Positions 8,451 through 16,967 of a stretch of DNA of 64,000 bases are shown one piece after another. The stretch lies in contig NZ_JANUGP010000008.1 in assembly GCF_024753135.1 (NCBI RefSeq), positions 1 to 64,000 of the forward strand. The letters are read 5' to 3'. The translations under genes were made by a program, and so were the position numbers. The notes below the pieces were generated by a model. It had not been told where the DNA came from, searched no databases, and saw only the letters and a program-made list of their open reading frames with translations. Position 1 is the first letter of the stretch. Every line of letters begins with the position of its first letter. Source of the DNA: Streptomyces pyxinicus. Lineage in GTDB: Bacteria; Actinomycetota; Actinomycetes; Streptomycetales; Streptomycetaceae.

Positions 8451-9671
8451 TCAGCCGCCGATGCCCAGGTGCCGGGCCAGTGCCCGGCGGACGGTGTCGG
8501 CGATGACGGCCATGCCGGCGTCGTTGAAGTGCAGGTGGTCGCCGGGGTCGTAGTCCGGCCGGATGCGGGCGGCGTCGGCCGGGTCGCGCACGGCGGCGTC
8601 CGCGTCGGCGACCGCGTCGAAGACGCCTGCGGTGCGAATGAGGTCGTTGACCCGCTGCCGTACGACCTCCCCGGCGTCCGTGTGGGCGCGGTAGCCCCCG
8701 TAGGGGGTGAGCGTGAGGCCGACGACCCGGATGCCGCGGGCGTGGGCGCGGGCGACCAGGCCCCGGTAGCCGTCGAGGTAGGCGGCGACCTCACCGCCCG
8801 CCGGTGTCGCCTTGATGTCGTTGATGCCCTCGAAGACGACCAGGGCGCGCACCCCGTCCCGGTCCAGGGCGTCCACGTCCAGTCGGGTCAGCCCGCTCGG
8901 GCCGGTGCCCTCCAGCAGCAGGCGGTTGCCGGCGATCCCGGCGTTGAGGACGCCGAACCGGTGGGCGCGCAGCCGCTCGGCCAGCCGGTCGGGCCAGCGG
9001 TGGTTGGTGTCGGGGGTGGAGCCGGTGCCGTCGGTGAGGGAGTCGCCGAACGCGACGACGCTGCCCCGGGCGTCTCCGCGCACGTCGACGCCGGTGACGT
9101 AGTACCAGCTGCTGATCCGCTTCGGGTACGCGGTGCCGCGCTCGTCGGCGGCCCGGCCGGCGCCGGCCGGTGCGAGGTAGCTGGTCTGCAGGGCGGTGCG
9201 GTGGTAGGAGGCGGGGCCGCTGTCGCCGGGGGTGTAGACGGTGACGAGCAGGTCGGCGGCGGCCGGCACGGGCAGCGGCACCGGGTCGGAGACGGTGTCC
9301 TCGCCGGGCGGCACGGTGACGGTCCGGGCGCCCCGGAAGGTGGCGGTGCGCACGGTGCCGGGCACGGCGTCGGGGCCGGCGGCGCGGCGCAGCGCGACGG
9401 TGAGCGCGCCGACGTTCAGGGGCGCGGTGCCGAGCCGGTTGCCGAGCCGGATCCGCACGGCGCTGCCGCCGACGCTGAGGTGGACGACGTTGCGGACGGC
9501 GGCGCCGGGCAGGGCGCGTGTGGTGCCCGAGGGCGAGGTCTCCCAGCTGCCGGTCCAGGGCCGGTGCGCCGGTCCGGCGACGGCCTGGGCCGGTCCGGCG
9601 ACGGCCGGTGCCGCCGTGCCGGCCGGCAGCGCCAGCAGCAGGACCACCAGGGCCCGTCCGATCTTGACCAT
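8451..9671 (-). CDS. Secreted SGNH/GDSL-family esterase
   Basis: The 406-aa product has a signal peptide at residues 1-25 (VKIGRALVVLLLALPAGTAA). The SGNH blocks are present: block I GDSLTDG with the nucleophile Ser, the GINDI segment (Asn, block III), and block V DPGDHLHFND with Asp and His. An N-terminal beta-rich domain of about 190 residues precedes the hydrolase, as in Streptomyces GDSL lipases/esterases of the 'SGNH/GDSL hydrolase' type. Likely substrates are acyl or acetyl esters outside the cell; specificity cannot be read. The start at 9671 is set by the signal peptide; the frame is open to 9758 upstream. Confidence 0.87.
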   Translation of the reverse strand: MVKIGRALVVLLLALPAGTAAPAVAGPAQAVAGPAHRPWTGSWETSPSGTTRALPGAAVRNVVHLSVGGSAVRIRLGNRLGTAPLNVGALTVALRRAAGPDAVPGTVRTATFRGARTVTVPPGEDTVSDPVPLPVPAAADLLVTVYTPGDSGPASYHRTALQTSYLAPAGAGRAADERGTAYPKRISSWYYVTGVDVRGDARGSVVAFGDSLTDGTGSTPDTNHRWPDRLAERLRAHRFGVLNAGIAGNRLLLEGTGPSGLTRLDVDALDRDGVRALVVFEGINDIKATPAGGEVAAYLDGYRGLVARAHARGIRVVGLTLTPYGGYRAHTDAGEVVRQRVNDLIRTAGVFDAVADADAAVRDPADAARIRPDYDPGDHLHFNDAGMAVIADTVRRALARHLGIGG

Positions 9672-9856
9672 GTGCACGCCCGCCCTTCCCCGTGGCCCGT
9701 CGCAGGCGACCGTGTCACACGGCGGGACCGGGGCCCGGCAAAATCGACAAGGGTCCACCCGCTCGGCGCAACCAGGGGTCGGTCCGGCGGTCCTGAGACA
9801 CTGTCGTGGGACCGGCAGCCGATGTGCGGGGCGGCCGGGCGTGCTTGGCTGCCGTC

Positions 9857-10228
9857 ATGACCGGATTCAGTGAGGCCGAGCGCGCGTACCTGGTCACGCA
9901 GCGGCTCGGCAGGATGGCCACCGTAGATCCGCAGGGGCAGCCGCAGGCGAACCCCGTCGGCTTCGTCCTCCAGGAGGAGGGCACGATCCTGATCGGCGGC
10001 TACGCCATGGGCACCACGAAGAAGTGGCGCAACCTCCGGGAGAACCCGAAGGTCGCGCTGGTGGTGGACGACATCGCGAGCGTCCGGCCCTGGCGGGTGC
10101 GGGGCGTCGACATCCGCGGCGAGGCGGAACTCCTCGTCGGCCCGCACGACTTGGGAGACCGGCTGAGCGAGGAGGTGATCCGCGTCCATCCACGCCGGGT
10201 GCACAGCTGGGGACTTGAGGAAGCCTGA
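9857..10228 (+). CDS. PPOX-class F420-dependent oxidoreductase
   Basis: The 123-aa product has the split-barrel flavin/F420-binding fold of the PPOX (pyridoxamine-phosphate-oxidase-like) class: GRMATVDPQGQPQANPVGF, then KKWRNLRENPKVALVVDD, and a C-terminal RVHSWG. Small Streptomyces members of this type bind F420 and reduce varied substrates; the natural substrate is not predictable. Start at 9857 (MTGFSEAE); upstream codons in the same frame lack a ribosome site. It converges on rsgA across a strong hairpin. Confidence 0.85.
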   Translation: MTGFSEAERAYLVTQRLGRMATVDPQGQPQANPVGFVLQEEGTILIGGYAMGTTKKWRNLRENPKVALVVDDIASVRPWRVRGVDIRGEAELLVGPHDLGDRLSEEVIRVHPRRVHSWGLEEA

Positions 10229-10233
10229 ACGCG

Positions 10234-10267
10234 CGTGCGGTCCCCTGTGCCCCCAGGGGACCGCGCG
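10234..10267. terminator. Bidirectional hairpin terminator between convergent genes
   Basis: GCGGTCCCCT (10237-10246) pairs perfectly with AGGGGACCGC (10255-10264) over an 8-nt loop, and the stem can be extended by three more pairs including one G-T. It sits 6-9 nt past the oxidoreductase stop and 13 nt from the rsgA stop. There is no U-tract, as is usual in Streptomyces. Confidence 0.8.
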
Positions 10268-10279
10268 ATCAAGGTGCCG

Positions 10280-11374
10280 TCAGCGCTCGTGCCCCCGCTT
10301 CGCCCGCAGCGCCGCCCTCCCCTCGGCGTTCCTGCGCTTCCAGTCCCGTTTGAGCTCCGAGCGGAGCCGGGCGTCGGTCTTGGCCGTGATCCACTGGTTC
10401 TCGCGGACCAGCTTGCGGTAGCTCTCCAGCCGGCGCACCGGCAGTTCGCCGTCCTCGACGGCAGAGCGCACCGCGCAGCCCGGCTCGCTGTCGTGGCCGC
10501 AGTCGTGGAAGCGGCAGCGCTCGGCGAGTTCCTCGATCTCGGCGAACACCTGGCCGACCCCGGCCTCGGCGTCGAAGAGGCCGACGCCCCGTAGCCCGGG
10601 GGTGTCGATGAGCACACCCCCGGTGGGCAGGGCGAGCAGGTTGCGGGTGGTCGTGGTGTGCCGTCCCTTGCCGTCGACGTCCCGGGCGGCCCGCACGTCC
10701 ATGACGTCCGTGCCGACGAGCGCGTTGGCCAGCGTGGACTTGCCCGCGCCGGACTGCCCGAGCAGCACGCTGGTCCCGGAGCCGACGAGCGCGACGAGGG
10801 TGTCGAGCCCGTCACCGTGCAGGGCGCTGACCGTGAGCACCGGGACGCCGGGCGCGCTGGTCTCCACGTCCTGGACGAGGTGGGCGAGGGTCACCGGGTC
10901 CGGCACGAGGTCGGCCTTGGTGAGGACGACGACCGGCTGGGCGCCGGACTCCCAGGCGAGGGCGAGGAAGCGTTCGACCCGGCCGAGGTCGAGTTCGACG
11001 GCGAGGGACACGGCGACCACGGCGTGGTCGACGTTGGCGGCGAGGATCTGCCCCTCGGACCGCTTGGAGGAGGTGGAACGCACGAAGGACGTGCGGCGCG
11101 GCAGGTACGCGCGCACATAGCGGGGGTTTCCGCCGGCTTCGAGGGCGACCCAGTCGCCGGTGCAGACGACCCGCAGCGGGTCGTGCGGGGTGACGAAGGC
11201 GGTGTCGGCGCGCAGCACACCGCCGGCGGTGACGACGTCGCACTGGCCGCGGTCGACCCGGACGACCCGCCCGGGGAGCAGCCCTTCGGCCGCGTAGGGG
11301 GTGAACGCGTCGGCCCAGGCGGCGTCCCAGCCGTAGCGGGTCAGCGTGGAGTGCACAGCAGAGGAGGAAGTCAA
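10280..11374 (-). CDS. rsgA: Ribosome small-subunit-dependent GTPase A (RsgA/YjeQ)
   Basis: The 364-aa product has an OB-fold N-terminus (residues ~33-115), then a circularly permuted GTPase: G4 TKAD (152-155) precedes G1 GQSGAGKST (206-214) and G3 DTPG (257-260). A C-terminal zinc knuckle uses C287, C292, H294 and C300. RsgA releases late 30S assembly factors. Streptomyces also has an rsgA next to aroA near sigR; this copy has a different context, so it is likely a second paralog. The TTG start at 11374 has GAAGGG upstream; a GTG 15 nt into the gene is the alternative. A tiny ORF lies 53 nt upstream in the same direction. Confidence 0.88.
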   Translation of the reverse strand: MTSSSAVHSTLTRYGWDAAWADAFTPYAAEGLLPGRVVRVDRGQCDVVTAGGVLRADTAFVTPHDPLRVVCTGDWVALEAGGNPRYVRAYLPRRTSFVRSTSSKRSEGQILAANVDHAVVAVSLAVELDLGRVERFLALAWESGAQPVVVLTKADLVPDPVTLAHLVQDVETSAPGVPVLTVSALHGDGLDTLVALVGSGTSVLLGQSGAGKSTLANALVGTDVMDVRAARDVDGKGRHTTTTRNLLALPTGGVLIDTPGLRGVGLFDAEAGVGQVFAEIEELAERCRFHDCGHDSEPGCAVRSAVEDGELPVRRLESYRKLVRENQWITAKTDARLRSELKRDWKRRNAEGRAALRAKRGHER

Positions 11375-11427
11375 GGGAGACCCTTCACAGGGTGGCCCCG
11401 GGCGGGCGCGTCGGTCGCGCGGTCGGA

Positions 11428-11499
11428 TCAGCCGGTGGCCACGGAGGTGGACTTGAGGAGTTCCTGGATGCGGGCAGCGCCCGGCACAGTGACAGCCAT
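11428..11499 (-). CDS. Tiny ORF (23 codons) between P450 and rsgA
   Basis: An ATG at 11499 follows a strong GGGAGGTG ribosome site with 7-nt spacing and opens a 23-codon frame ending TGA at 11428. Most third positions are G or C, as in real genes here. The peptide starts MAVTVPGAARIQ and ends KSTSVATG; it has no Cys and no aromatic residues. It could be a regulatory leader for rsgA, a free small protein, or a peptide precursor. The lack of aromatic residues argues against the P450-crosslinked biarylitide-type precursors. I do not recognise a family. Confidence 0.5.
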   Translation of the reverse strand: MAVTVPGAARIQELLKSTSVATG

Positions 11500-11534
11500 C
11501 GGTCACACCTCCCATTCCTCACAGAGCAGACAAT

Positions 11535-11551
11535 GGCGACCTGCGGTCGCC
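11535..11551. promoter_or_regulatory. Inverted repeat upstream of the tiny ORF
   Basis: GGCGACC (11535-11541) and GGTCGCC (11545-11551) form a perfect 7-bp stem around TGC. It lies 36 nt upstream of the tiny ORF and about 100 nt past the P450 stop, so it could be an operator, a leader hairpin, or a weak terminator for the P450 gene. Confidence 0.4.
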
Positions 11552-11646
11552 GTATGAAGCAGTGGTCAGCCTAGAGAGGCACTCGGGCGAGCGCCATCGA
11601 ATTACGGCACCGGCAAGTCCCCCACCGGGACCGCCCCGACGACGGA

Positions 11647-13110
11647 TCACCGCGCCGGGGCCGGTATGGGGCTCAGCCGGACACCGAGACGAGTGGGGAG
11701 CACCGCGAAGGTCACCCGTTCGCCGACCGGACCGGCAGAAGTGTCGGGGTCGATCACGAAGTTGTGGCATGCCATGGAGACGATCAGGGTGCTTTCCATG
11801 AGCGCCAGATTTCGGCCCGGGCAAAAGCGTGGACCACTGCCGAAGGGAAGAAAGCCCTGTGCGTGCGAGGGCTGCCGGGCCGCAGCGGACAACCATCGGT
11901 CCGGGTCGAACACGCCGGGGTCGGGGAATCTTTCCGGGTCGCTGTCCGATCCGTAGGTCAGCAGCGGGACGAGAACGGTGCCGCGGTCGATTCGCAGCTC
12001 CGTCCTGCCATCGGTGACCGTGGTGTCCGTCGTGGTCTCCATCATCAAGAACGGAGATGCCGGCCGCAGACGGATGACCTCGTTCACCACCGCTTCGGCG
12101 TACGTCAAACGGGACAGAGCGGTCGTGTCAGCAGGGTAGTGGTCACGTCCCAGAACCTCTGCGGCCTCGGCCCGTACGCGCTCCTGTACTTGAGGGTGTG
12201 TCGCGAGATAGTGCATCGCCCACGCCGCGGTCGCGGCGGTGGTGTCCTCACCGGCGACGATCATGTTGAGGACGCTTCCGGTCACGTCCTGTTCGCTGAT
12301 GCGATCGCCGTTCCGCAGGCAGGCCTCAGCCAGTGATTCCACGTAGTTGTCCGGCTGCTTGCCGGTCCTCACCCGTTGTTCCGCGTCGGCGTAGCGCTCT
12401 TTGATCAGCTCACTGAGCTGGGTGACCGCGGCCTCGGTTCGCCGGTCGGCCGGCAGACGCACCCATCGCCAGTAGGGAAGCGGACTGTTCATGCGCCGGG
12501 TCAGGGTGTCGAGCACGAGCGAGAGCTGCTGGTGCGGCCCGGGCTCGTCGCGACGACCGATGGCGTCAAGGTCATGGCCCATGGTCAGGCCGACCGCCAC
12601 CTCCAGGGTGTAGCGCATGAGGTCGTCCAGGACCGGGATGCGTTCGCCTGTCGCAGCCGCCATCCACTGGTCCCGCAGCCGAGCGGCCGACCGGGTGATC
12701 GTGTCGAAGGCATTCCGCAGATACGCCGTCTTCAGCCCCCGTATCGCGAGCGGTCTGAGCCGCCGCCATTCGTCGCCCTCGGCGTCGAACAGTCCGTGCC
12801 CGCCGATCTCTTTGATCAGCTCGGACATGGCCCGGGCGCGGCGGAAGGTCTCCGGCCGCTCGCGCAGCATCGTGGCGATGATGTCCGGCGACGATATGAC
12901 CACCGCGGTGGTACGGCCCAGACGTATGCGGAAGGTCGGTCCGTAACTCTCCCGCCACGCGTACAGCACCCGGTGCATGGCCGGACCGCGGACCAGCGCC
13001 GGCACATGACCCAGTAGCGGGAGTCCTGGGGGCTCGGGAAGGTCGGACACGGTCAACACCCGTGCGCTCTGACCCTGGTTCGCATGACCCACAGAGCCCT
13101 CGGTACCCAT
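11647..13110 (-). CDS. Cytochrome P450
   Basis: The 487-aa product is a complete P450: Pro-rich N-terminal PEPPGLPLLGH, I-helix AGEDTT (286-291), ExxR at E344-R347, and the heme loop FGSGPRFCPGR with Cys430. At 487 residues with this N-terminus it resembles the longer bacterial P450s that are closer to fatty-acid or terpene hydroxylases than to short CYP105-type enzymes. Redox partners are not encoded nearby. The start has GAGAGGAA 6 nt upstream. By eye the gene is less GC-rich at third positions than its neighbours, suggesting acquisition. The substrate is not predictable. Confidence 0.92.
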   Translation of the reverse strand: MGTEGSVGHANQGQSARVLTVSDLPEPPGLPLLGHVPALVRGPAMHRVLYAWRESYGPTFRIRLGRTTAVVISSPDIIATMLRERPETFRRARAMSELIKEIGGHGLFDAEGDEWRRLRPLAIRGLKTAYLRNAFDTITRSAARLRDQWMAAATGERIPVLDDLMRYTLEVAVGLTMGHDLDAIGRRDEPGPHQQLSLVLDTLTRRMNSPLPYWRWVRLPADRRTEAAVTQLSELIKERYADAEQRVRTGKQPDNYVESLAEACLRNGDRISEQDVTGSVLNMIVAGEDTTAATAAWAMHYLATHPQVQERVRAEAAEVLGRDHYPADTTALSRLTYAEAVVNEVIRLRPASPFLMMETTTDTTVTDGRTELRIDRGTVLVPLLTYGSDSDPERFPDPGVFDPDRWLSAAARQPSHAQGFLPFGSGPRFCPGRNLALMESTLIVSMACHNFVIDPDTSAGPVGERVTFAVLPTRLGVRLSPIPAPAR

Positions 13111-13311
13111 CGCGTTCCTCTCTGTCCGGCTGTCTGTACAGCACAGTTGCTACCTGCGAGTTGTTCCCTGGGGCGGAACGCGCCGTGCTCTCGTACGCCA
13201 CATTTGTTGTCCGCGTGGTTGCCGGTCGCCGTGTGAAGGGCCGCGGGCGGCGCGGCCAGTGCGACAGGACGCGGGCGTTCTGGTTGCGGTGCCGGGGACG
13301 ACGTGTGGTCA

Positions 13312-14184
13312 TCAAGGTGTATCGGGGCGGGGCGCGTCCGCCGGTCCGCGGTGTGCTGTACCGACGGCCTCGGTGTGCGCGACTGAGGCGAGGAGTCGCA
13401 GCTTCTCGTCGCTGTCGCTGTCCTTGTCGGGGTAGTAGACGACGAGGATGACATCGCCGACGGGGAGTTTGTCCCGGTGGAGGCAGAGTTCGCCGACGAC
13501 GGGGTGGTGGACGGTGGTGGTGCCTCCGTCGAGGGTGCGGACGTCATGGCGGGCCCACAGGGTACGGAACCGCTGGCTGGACAGGGAGAGTTCTCCGACG
13601 AGTTCGACGAACCGGGGGTCGTCGGTGTCGTCTCCGATGGTGGTCCGGAGGGCCGCGACGAAATCGGCGGTGGCTTGCGGCCAGTCCTGGTGGAAGGCTT
13701 GTTCCTCGGGGTCGAGGAGGAGAGAACGAAGCCGGTTCTCACCGGGCCGCAGGCGGGGGGAGAGCGCGAGGGCCATGGGATTGGACGCCAGAACGTCGAA
13801 CGCGCGGCCTTCGACGAACGCGGGGATCTGCAGGTGGGCAAGCAGCTCGTGCACCCGGGCCGGCACATGCTCGGGCCGCTTGCGGCGCGGTGCCCTGGGG
13901 CGTGCGGCCGTCAGGCCGAGCAGATAGGTCCGCTCGACGTCGTCGAGCTGGAGGACGCGCGCGAGTGATTCGAGGACCTGGGGTGAGGGGTTCTTGTCCC
14001 GGCCCCGTTCCAGGCGCAGGTAGTAGTCGGGGCTGATTCCGGCGAGCAGGGCGACTTCCTCACGGCGCAGGCCCGGCACGCGGCGTTTGCCGCCCGGCGC
14101 AAGCCCCACGTGAGCCGGCGAGACCAGCTCACGCCGGGCACGGAGATAGCTGCCGAGCCGGTTGCCGGATTCCTCGTCTGTCAT
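13312..14184 (-). CDS. XRE-family regulator with MmyB-like ligand-binding domain
   Basis: The 290-aa product has an N-terminal HTH (residues ~8-75: RVPGLRREEVALLAGISPDYYLRLERGRD is the family hallmark) and a C-terminal MmyB-like PAS-type domain (LASNPMALALSP, FVELVGELSLSSQRFRTLWARHDV). Regulators of this group often sit divergent from a short-chain dehydrogenase and control it; exactly that arrangement is present here. The start at 14184 has no clear ribosome site and may be leaderless: a possible -10 TACGGT lies just upstream. The 15-bp inverted repeat at 14190-14204 could be its operator. Confidence 0.9.
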   Translation of the reverse strand: MTDEESGNRLGSYLRARRELVSPAHVGLAPGGKRRVPGLRREEVALLAGISPDYYLRLERGRDKNPSPQVLESLARVLQLDDVERTYLLGLTAARPRAPRRKRPEHVPARVHELLAHLQIPAFVEGRAFDVLASNPMALALSPRLRPGENRLRSLLLDPEEQAFHQDWPQATADFVAALRTTIGDDTDDPRFVELVGELSLSSQRFRTLWARHDVRTLDGGTTTVHHPVVGELCLHRDKLPVGDVILVVYYPDKDSDSDEKLRLLASVAHTEAVGTAHRGPADAPRPDTP

Positions 14185-14189
14185 ACCGA

Positions 14190-14204
14190 CACCGTAATGC
14201 GGTG
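14190..14204. promoter_or_regulatory. Possible autoregulatory operator of the XRE regulator
   Basis: CACCG (14190-14194) and CGGTG (14200-14204) flank TAATG, 5 nt in front of the regulator's ATG and within the shared region with the divergent SDR gene. Confidence 0.35.
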
Positions 14205-14372
14205 CAGCGGTCTCACCGGGGGTCCTGGCAGGACCAGGCAAGATGCGGGCCCTGCCGCACCCGGCGGAGGGCGTCGAGACTGTGCTTGCGCTGTCCGAGA
14301 AGGACAGCGGACCGCACTGGCCGCGCCGCGGGTACACACGCCGTCGGCGCCCTGCACTGAAGGGAAGATCTC

Positions 14373-15128
14373 GTGGATCTCTCCAGCCGTACCGTTCTCG
14401 TCGTCGGCGGCACCTCGGGTATCGGGCGGGAGCTGGCCCGGAGGTTCGCCGCGGCGGGCAGCACCGTGGCCGTGGCCGGCCGCAGCCCGAAGGCCCTGTC
14501 GGAACTCGCCGGGGAGGGTTTCGGCACGATCAGCATCGACGTCACGGACAGTTCCTCGGTCGCGGCTGCCCGTGACGCCGTACTCGCCCGCTACCCCGAG
14601 CTGGACACGGTGGTGACGATGTCGGGCGTCATGCTCCTGGAGGATCTGCGCGACCCCGCGCACTTCGAGGCGGCACGGACGACGATCGACACCAACCTGC
14701 TCGGCACGATCCGGGTCATCGACGCTTTCACCCCGCACCTGGTCCGGCGGGGTACCGGCACCTTCATCACCGTCACCTCCGGCATCGCCTTCCTGCCGTT
14801 CCCGCCCATGCCCAGCTACGCCGCGTCCAAGGCCGCGGTGCACGCCTACTCCGAGGCACTGCGCGCGCAACTCGACGGCACCGGCGTCGGCGTCGTCGAA
14901 CTCGTCCCCCCGGCCGTCGCCACAGCGGGCCAGGAGAAGGTCAACCCGCACGCACTGCCGCTCGACGACTTCGCCACCGAGGTCATGAACCTGCTCTCGG
15001 CGGATCCCACCCCTCACGAAATCCTCGTCAAGGGCGTCCTCATGCACCGCTGGGCCGAGCGGGACGGCACCTACGACGGCCTCGTCGCACAGCGCTCCCA
15101 GGCCCTGGCCATGCTCCCCCAGCGGTAG
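14373..15128 (+). CDS. SDR-family oxidoreductase (DltE-like)
   Basis: The 251-aa product is a classical short-chain dehydrogenase: cofactor motif GGTSGIG (residues 12-18), then the catalytic YxxxK in SYAASKAAVHAYSEALR with the preceding Ser in TVTSGIAF. It resembles the DltE/YdfG-like group, which reduces small aldehydes, ketones or hydroxy acids with NAD(P)H. The GTG start at 14373 follows AAGGGAAG. It is divergent from the MmyB-like regulator, which probably controls it. Confidence 0.88.
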   Translation: MDLSSRTVLVVGGTSGIGRELARRFAAAGSTVAVAGRSPKALSELAGEGFGTISIDVTDSSSVAAARDAVLARYPELDTVVTMSGVMLLEDLRDPAHFEAARTTIDTNLLGTIRVIDAFTPHLVRRGTGTFITVTSGIAFLPFPPMPSYAASKAAVHAYSEALRAQLDGTGVGVVELVPPAVATAGQEKVNPHALPLDDFATEVMNLLSADPTPHEILVKGVLMHRWAERDGTYDGLVAQRSQALAMLPQR

Positions 15129-15611
15129 CGCGTCATCAGCGTTCGGGTTCGGACACCCACAGGCGCGGTCGAAGCCACGTGCGCATCATTCCGTCGCTGC
15201 CTCGTGGAGACAGACCAGAGCCTGCCTGCCCCTGCTCGGACGCGTCGATCGAGCGGAGGGGCGGGCCGAGTCCGAAGCCTGGCCGCAGCAGTACCGGATG
15301 CCGCCCCCGGGCCGTCGCCTGGGGAGCGCGCTGTCACCACCAGGCCGTGGCCGCCGCATACACCGCCCTGGTCGCCGAAGGGTGCTTCTGACGCCCCTCC
15401 GGAAGCCACCGCTCGTCCGGTGGGACATCGAACACCCGCTCCTCTCCACACAAGGGGTCGGACGGAAGCCATCCGCGGCCGTCTTCGAGGAAGTCACCGC
15501 CCAGCCGATACGTGAGCAGGCCGAAATCGACGGGACCACGGAGTCCGTGAACTCCCGGGAGACCGCCAAACGGCACGGCCTCACGACGTTCTGGCCCGAC
15601 TTCTCCCGCTG
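15129..15611. other. Gene-poor degenerate region upstream of the broken decarboxylase
   Basis: No intact gene is seen in 483 bases. A short plus-strand frame at about 15313-15391 ends in AVAAAYTALVAEG, reminiscent of the recognition helix of GntR/MocR regulators, but stops at once. A second plus-strand frame from about 15395 to 15612 has coding-like third positions yet no recognisable family. The region looks like a scar of deleted or rearranged genes. Confidence 0.45.
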
Positions 15612-16866
15612 ATGGCCGACGCCGTCAGCGCTGAGCACACCTTCTTCCTTCTCCACCTGCGGCAGTTCCCTGTCCGTCAAGGCCGCCATGCTGTCCGTGG
15701 CGGGGCCGCACGAGAAGCTGATCATCGGGCGGGACGCCCACAAGTCCGTGGTCTCCGGTCTGATCCTGGCGGGGATCGTGCCGATCTGGGTCGACCCGCA
15801 GTGGGACCCGGGACTGCACCTCGCTCATCCGCCGTCCGCCGACGCCTTCCGCGCCGCCTTGGCCGAACACCCGGACGCGCGCGGCGCCCTGGTCACCGCG
15901 CCCACCCCGTACGGCACCTGCTCCGACCTCGCCGGCATCGTCCAGGTCTGCCATGAACACGGCCTGCCACTGATCGTCGACGAGGCATGGGGCGCCCATC
16001 TGCCCTTCCACCCGGACCTGCCCGCCTGGGCGATGGACGCGGGTGCCGACATCTGCGTCACCTGCGTCCACAAGACGGGCTCCGGCCTCGAACAGGGCTC
16101 CGTCTTCCACCTCCAGGGCAACCTCATCGAGCCCGAGGTACTGAAACAGCGCGCGGACCTCCTGGGCACCACCAGCCCGTCCGTGCTGATGTACGCGGCA
16201 GTCGACGGCCGGCGCCGGCAGATGGTGGAACGCGGTCACGCGCTGTTCGGCGACGCCCTCACCCTCGCCCGCGAGACCCGCGCGCGTATCACCGCCGCCG
16301 ACGGCCCGCGGGTGCACGGCCACGACGACTTCTGCGGCCCGGGACGCGCCGCCGACCTCGACCCGCTCCAGGTCATCGTGGACATCAGCGCACTCGGTAC
16401 CACGGGCTACGCGGTCGCCGACTGGATCCGCGAGCACCACCACGTCAACCTGCGCCTGTCCGACCACCGGCGCAGCAGCGCCCAGCTCACCCACGCCGAC
16501 AACCGCGACACCGCGGACGTCCTGGTAGCCGCGCTGGAGGACGCCGCCCGGCACGCGGACCGGCTGCGGCCGGCCCGGCGCGTGGAGGTACCGGACCCGG
16601 CCGCACTGCGTCTGGAACAAGTCATGCTGCCGCGCGACGCCTTCTTCGGCCGATCCGAACAGGTGCCGTGGGAAAAGGCGGCCGGCCGGGTCTGCGCCGA
16701 GATGCTCGCCCCGTACCCGCCCGGGATCCCCGCCGCCCTGCCCGGCGAGCGGCTCACCACGGAGGTGCTCCGCTACCTGCGCGGCGGCGTGGAGGCCGGG
16801 ATGGTCGTCCCCGATGCCGCCGACATGGACGTCACGACCATCCGGGTCGCCACCGAGGAGCCCTGA
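15612..16866 (+). pseudogene. Orn/Lys/Arg decarboxylase, 5'-truncated and frameshifted
   Basis: The intact frame from 15688 encodes about 392 aa of a fold-type I PLP decarboxylase, including the PLP-lysine segment VHKTGSGLEQGSVFHL and the C-terminal domain. Upstream, MADAVSAEHTFF (15612-15647) and FSTCGSSLSVKAAM (from 15649) are adjacent family segments in different frames: a 4-nt duplication in the CTTC-rich stretch at 15642-15654 shifts the frame. About 90-100 N-terminal residues expected before MADAV are absent. An internal start at 15688 has no ribosome site. I call it a pseudogene; it is probably inactive. Confidence 0.8.
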
Positions 16867-16967
16867 ACCGCGTTCGTCGTTCGCCGACGTAGCCGCGCGG
16901 AGGCAGCTGCGTGAAACCGGATGCGTGTGCGGCGCGTCAACACGCCTCCCGGCGGACTCCCGCCGGC

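Noticed and set aside
11647..13320. Biarylitide-type pentapeptide gene upstream of the P450
   Set aside because: I looked at the 200 bases upstream on the minus strand and found no short ORF with a ribosome site encoding an aromatic-rich peptide.
15313..15391. GntR/MocR regulator fragment
   Set aside because: Only a 13-residue resemblance; too short to call as a pseudogene.
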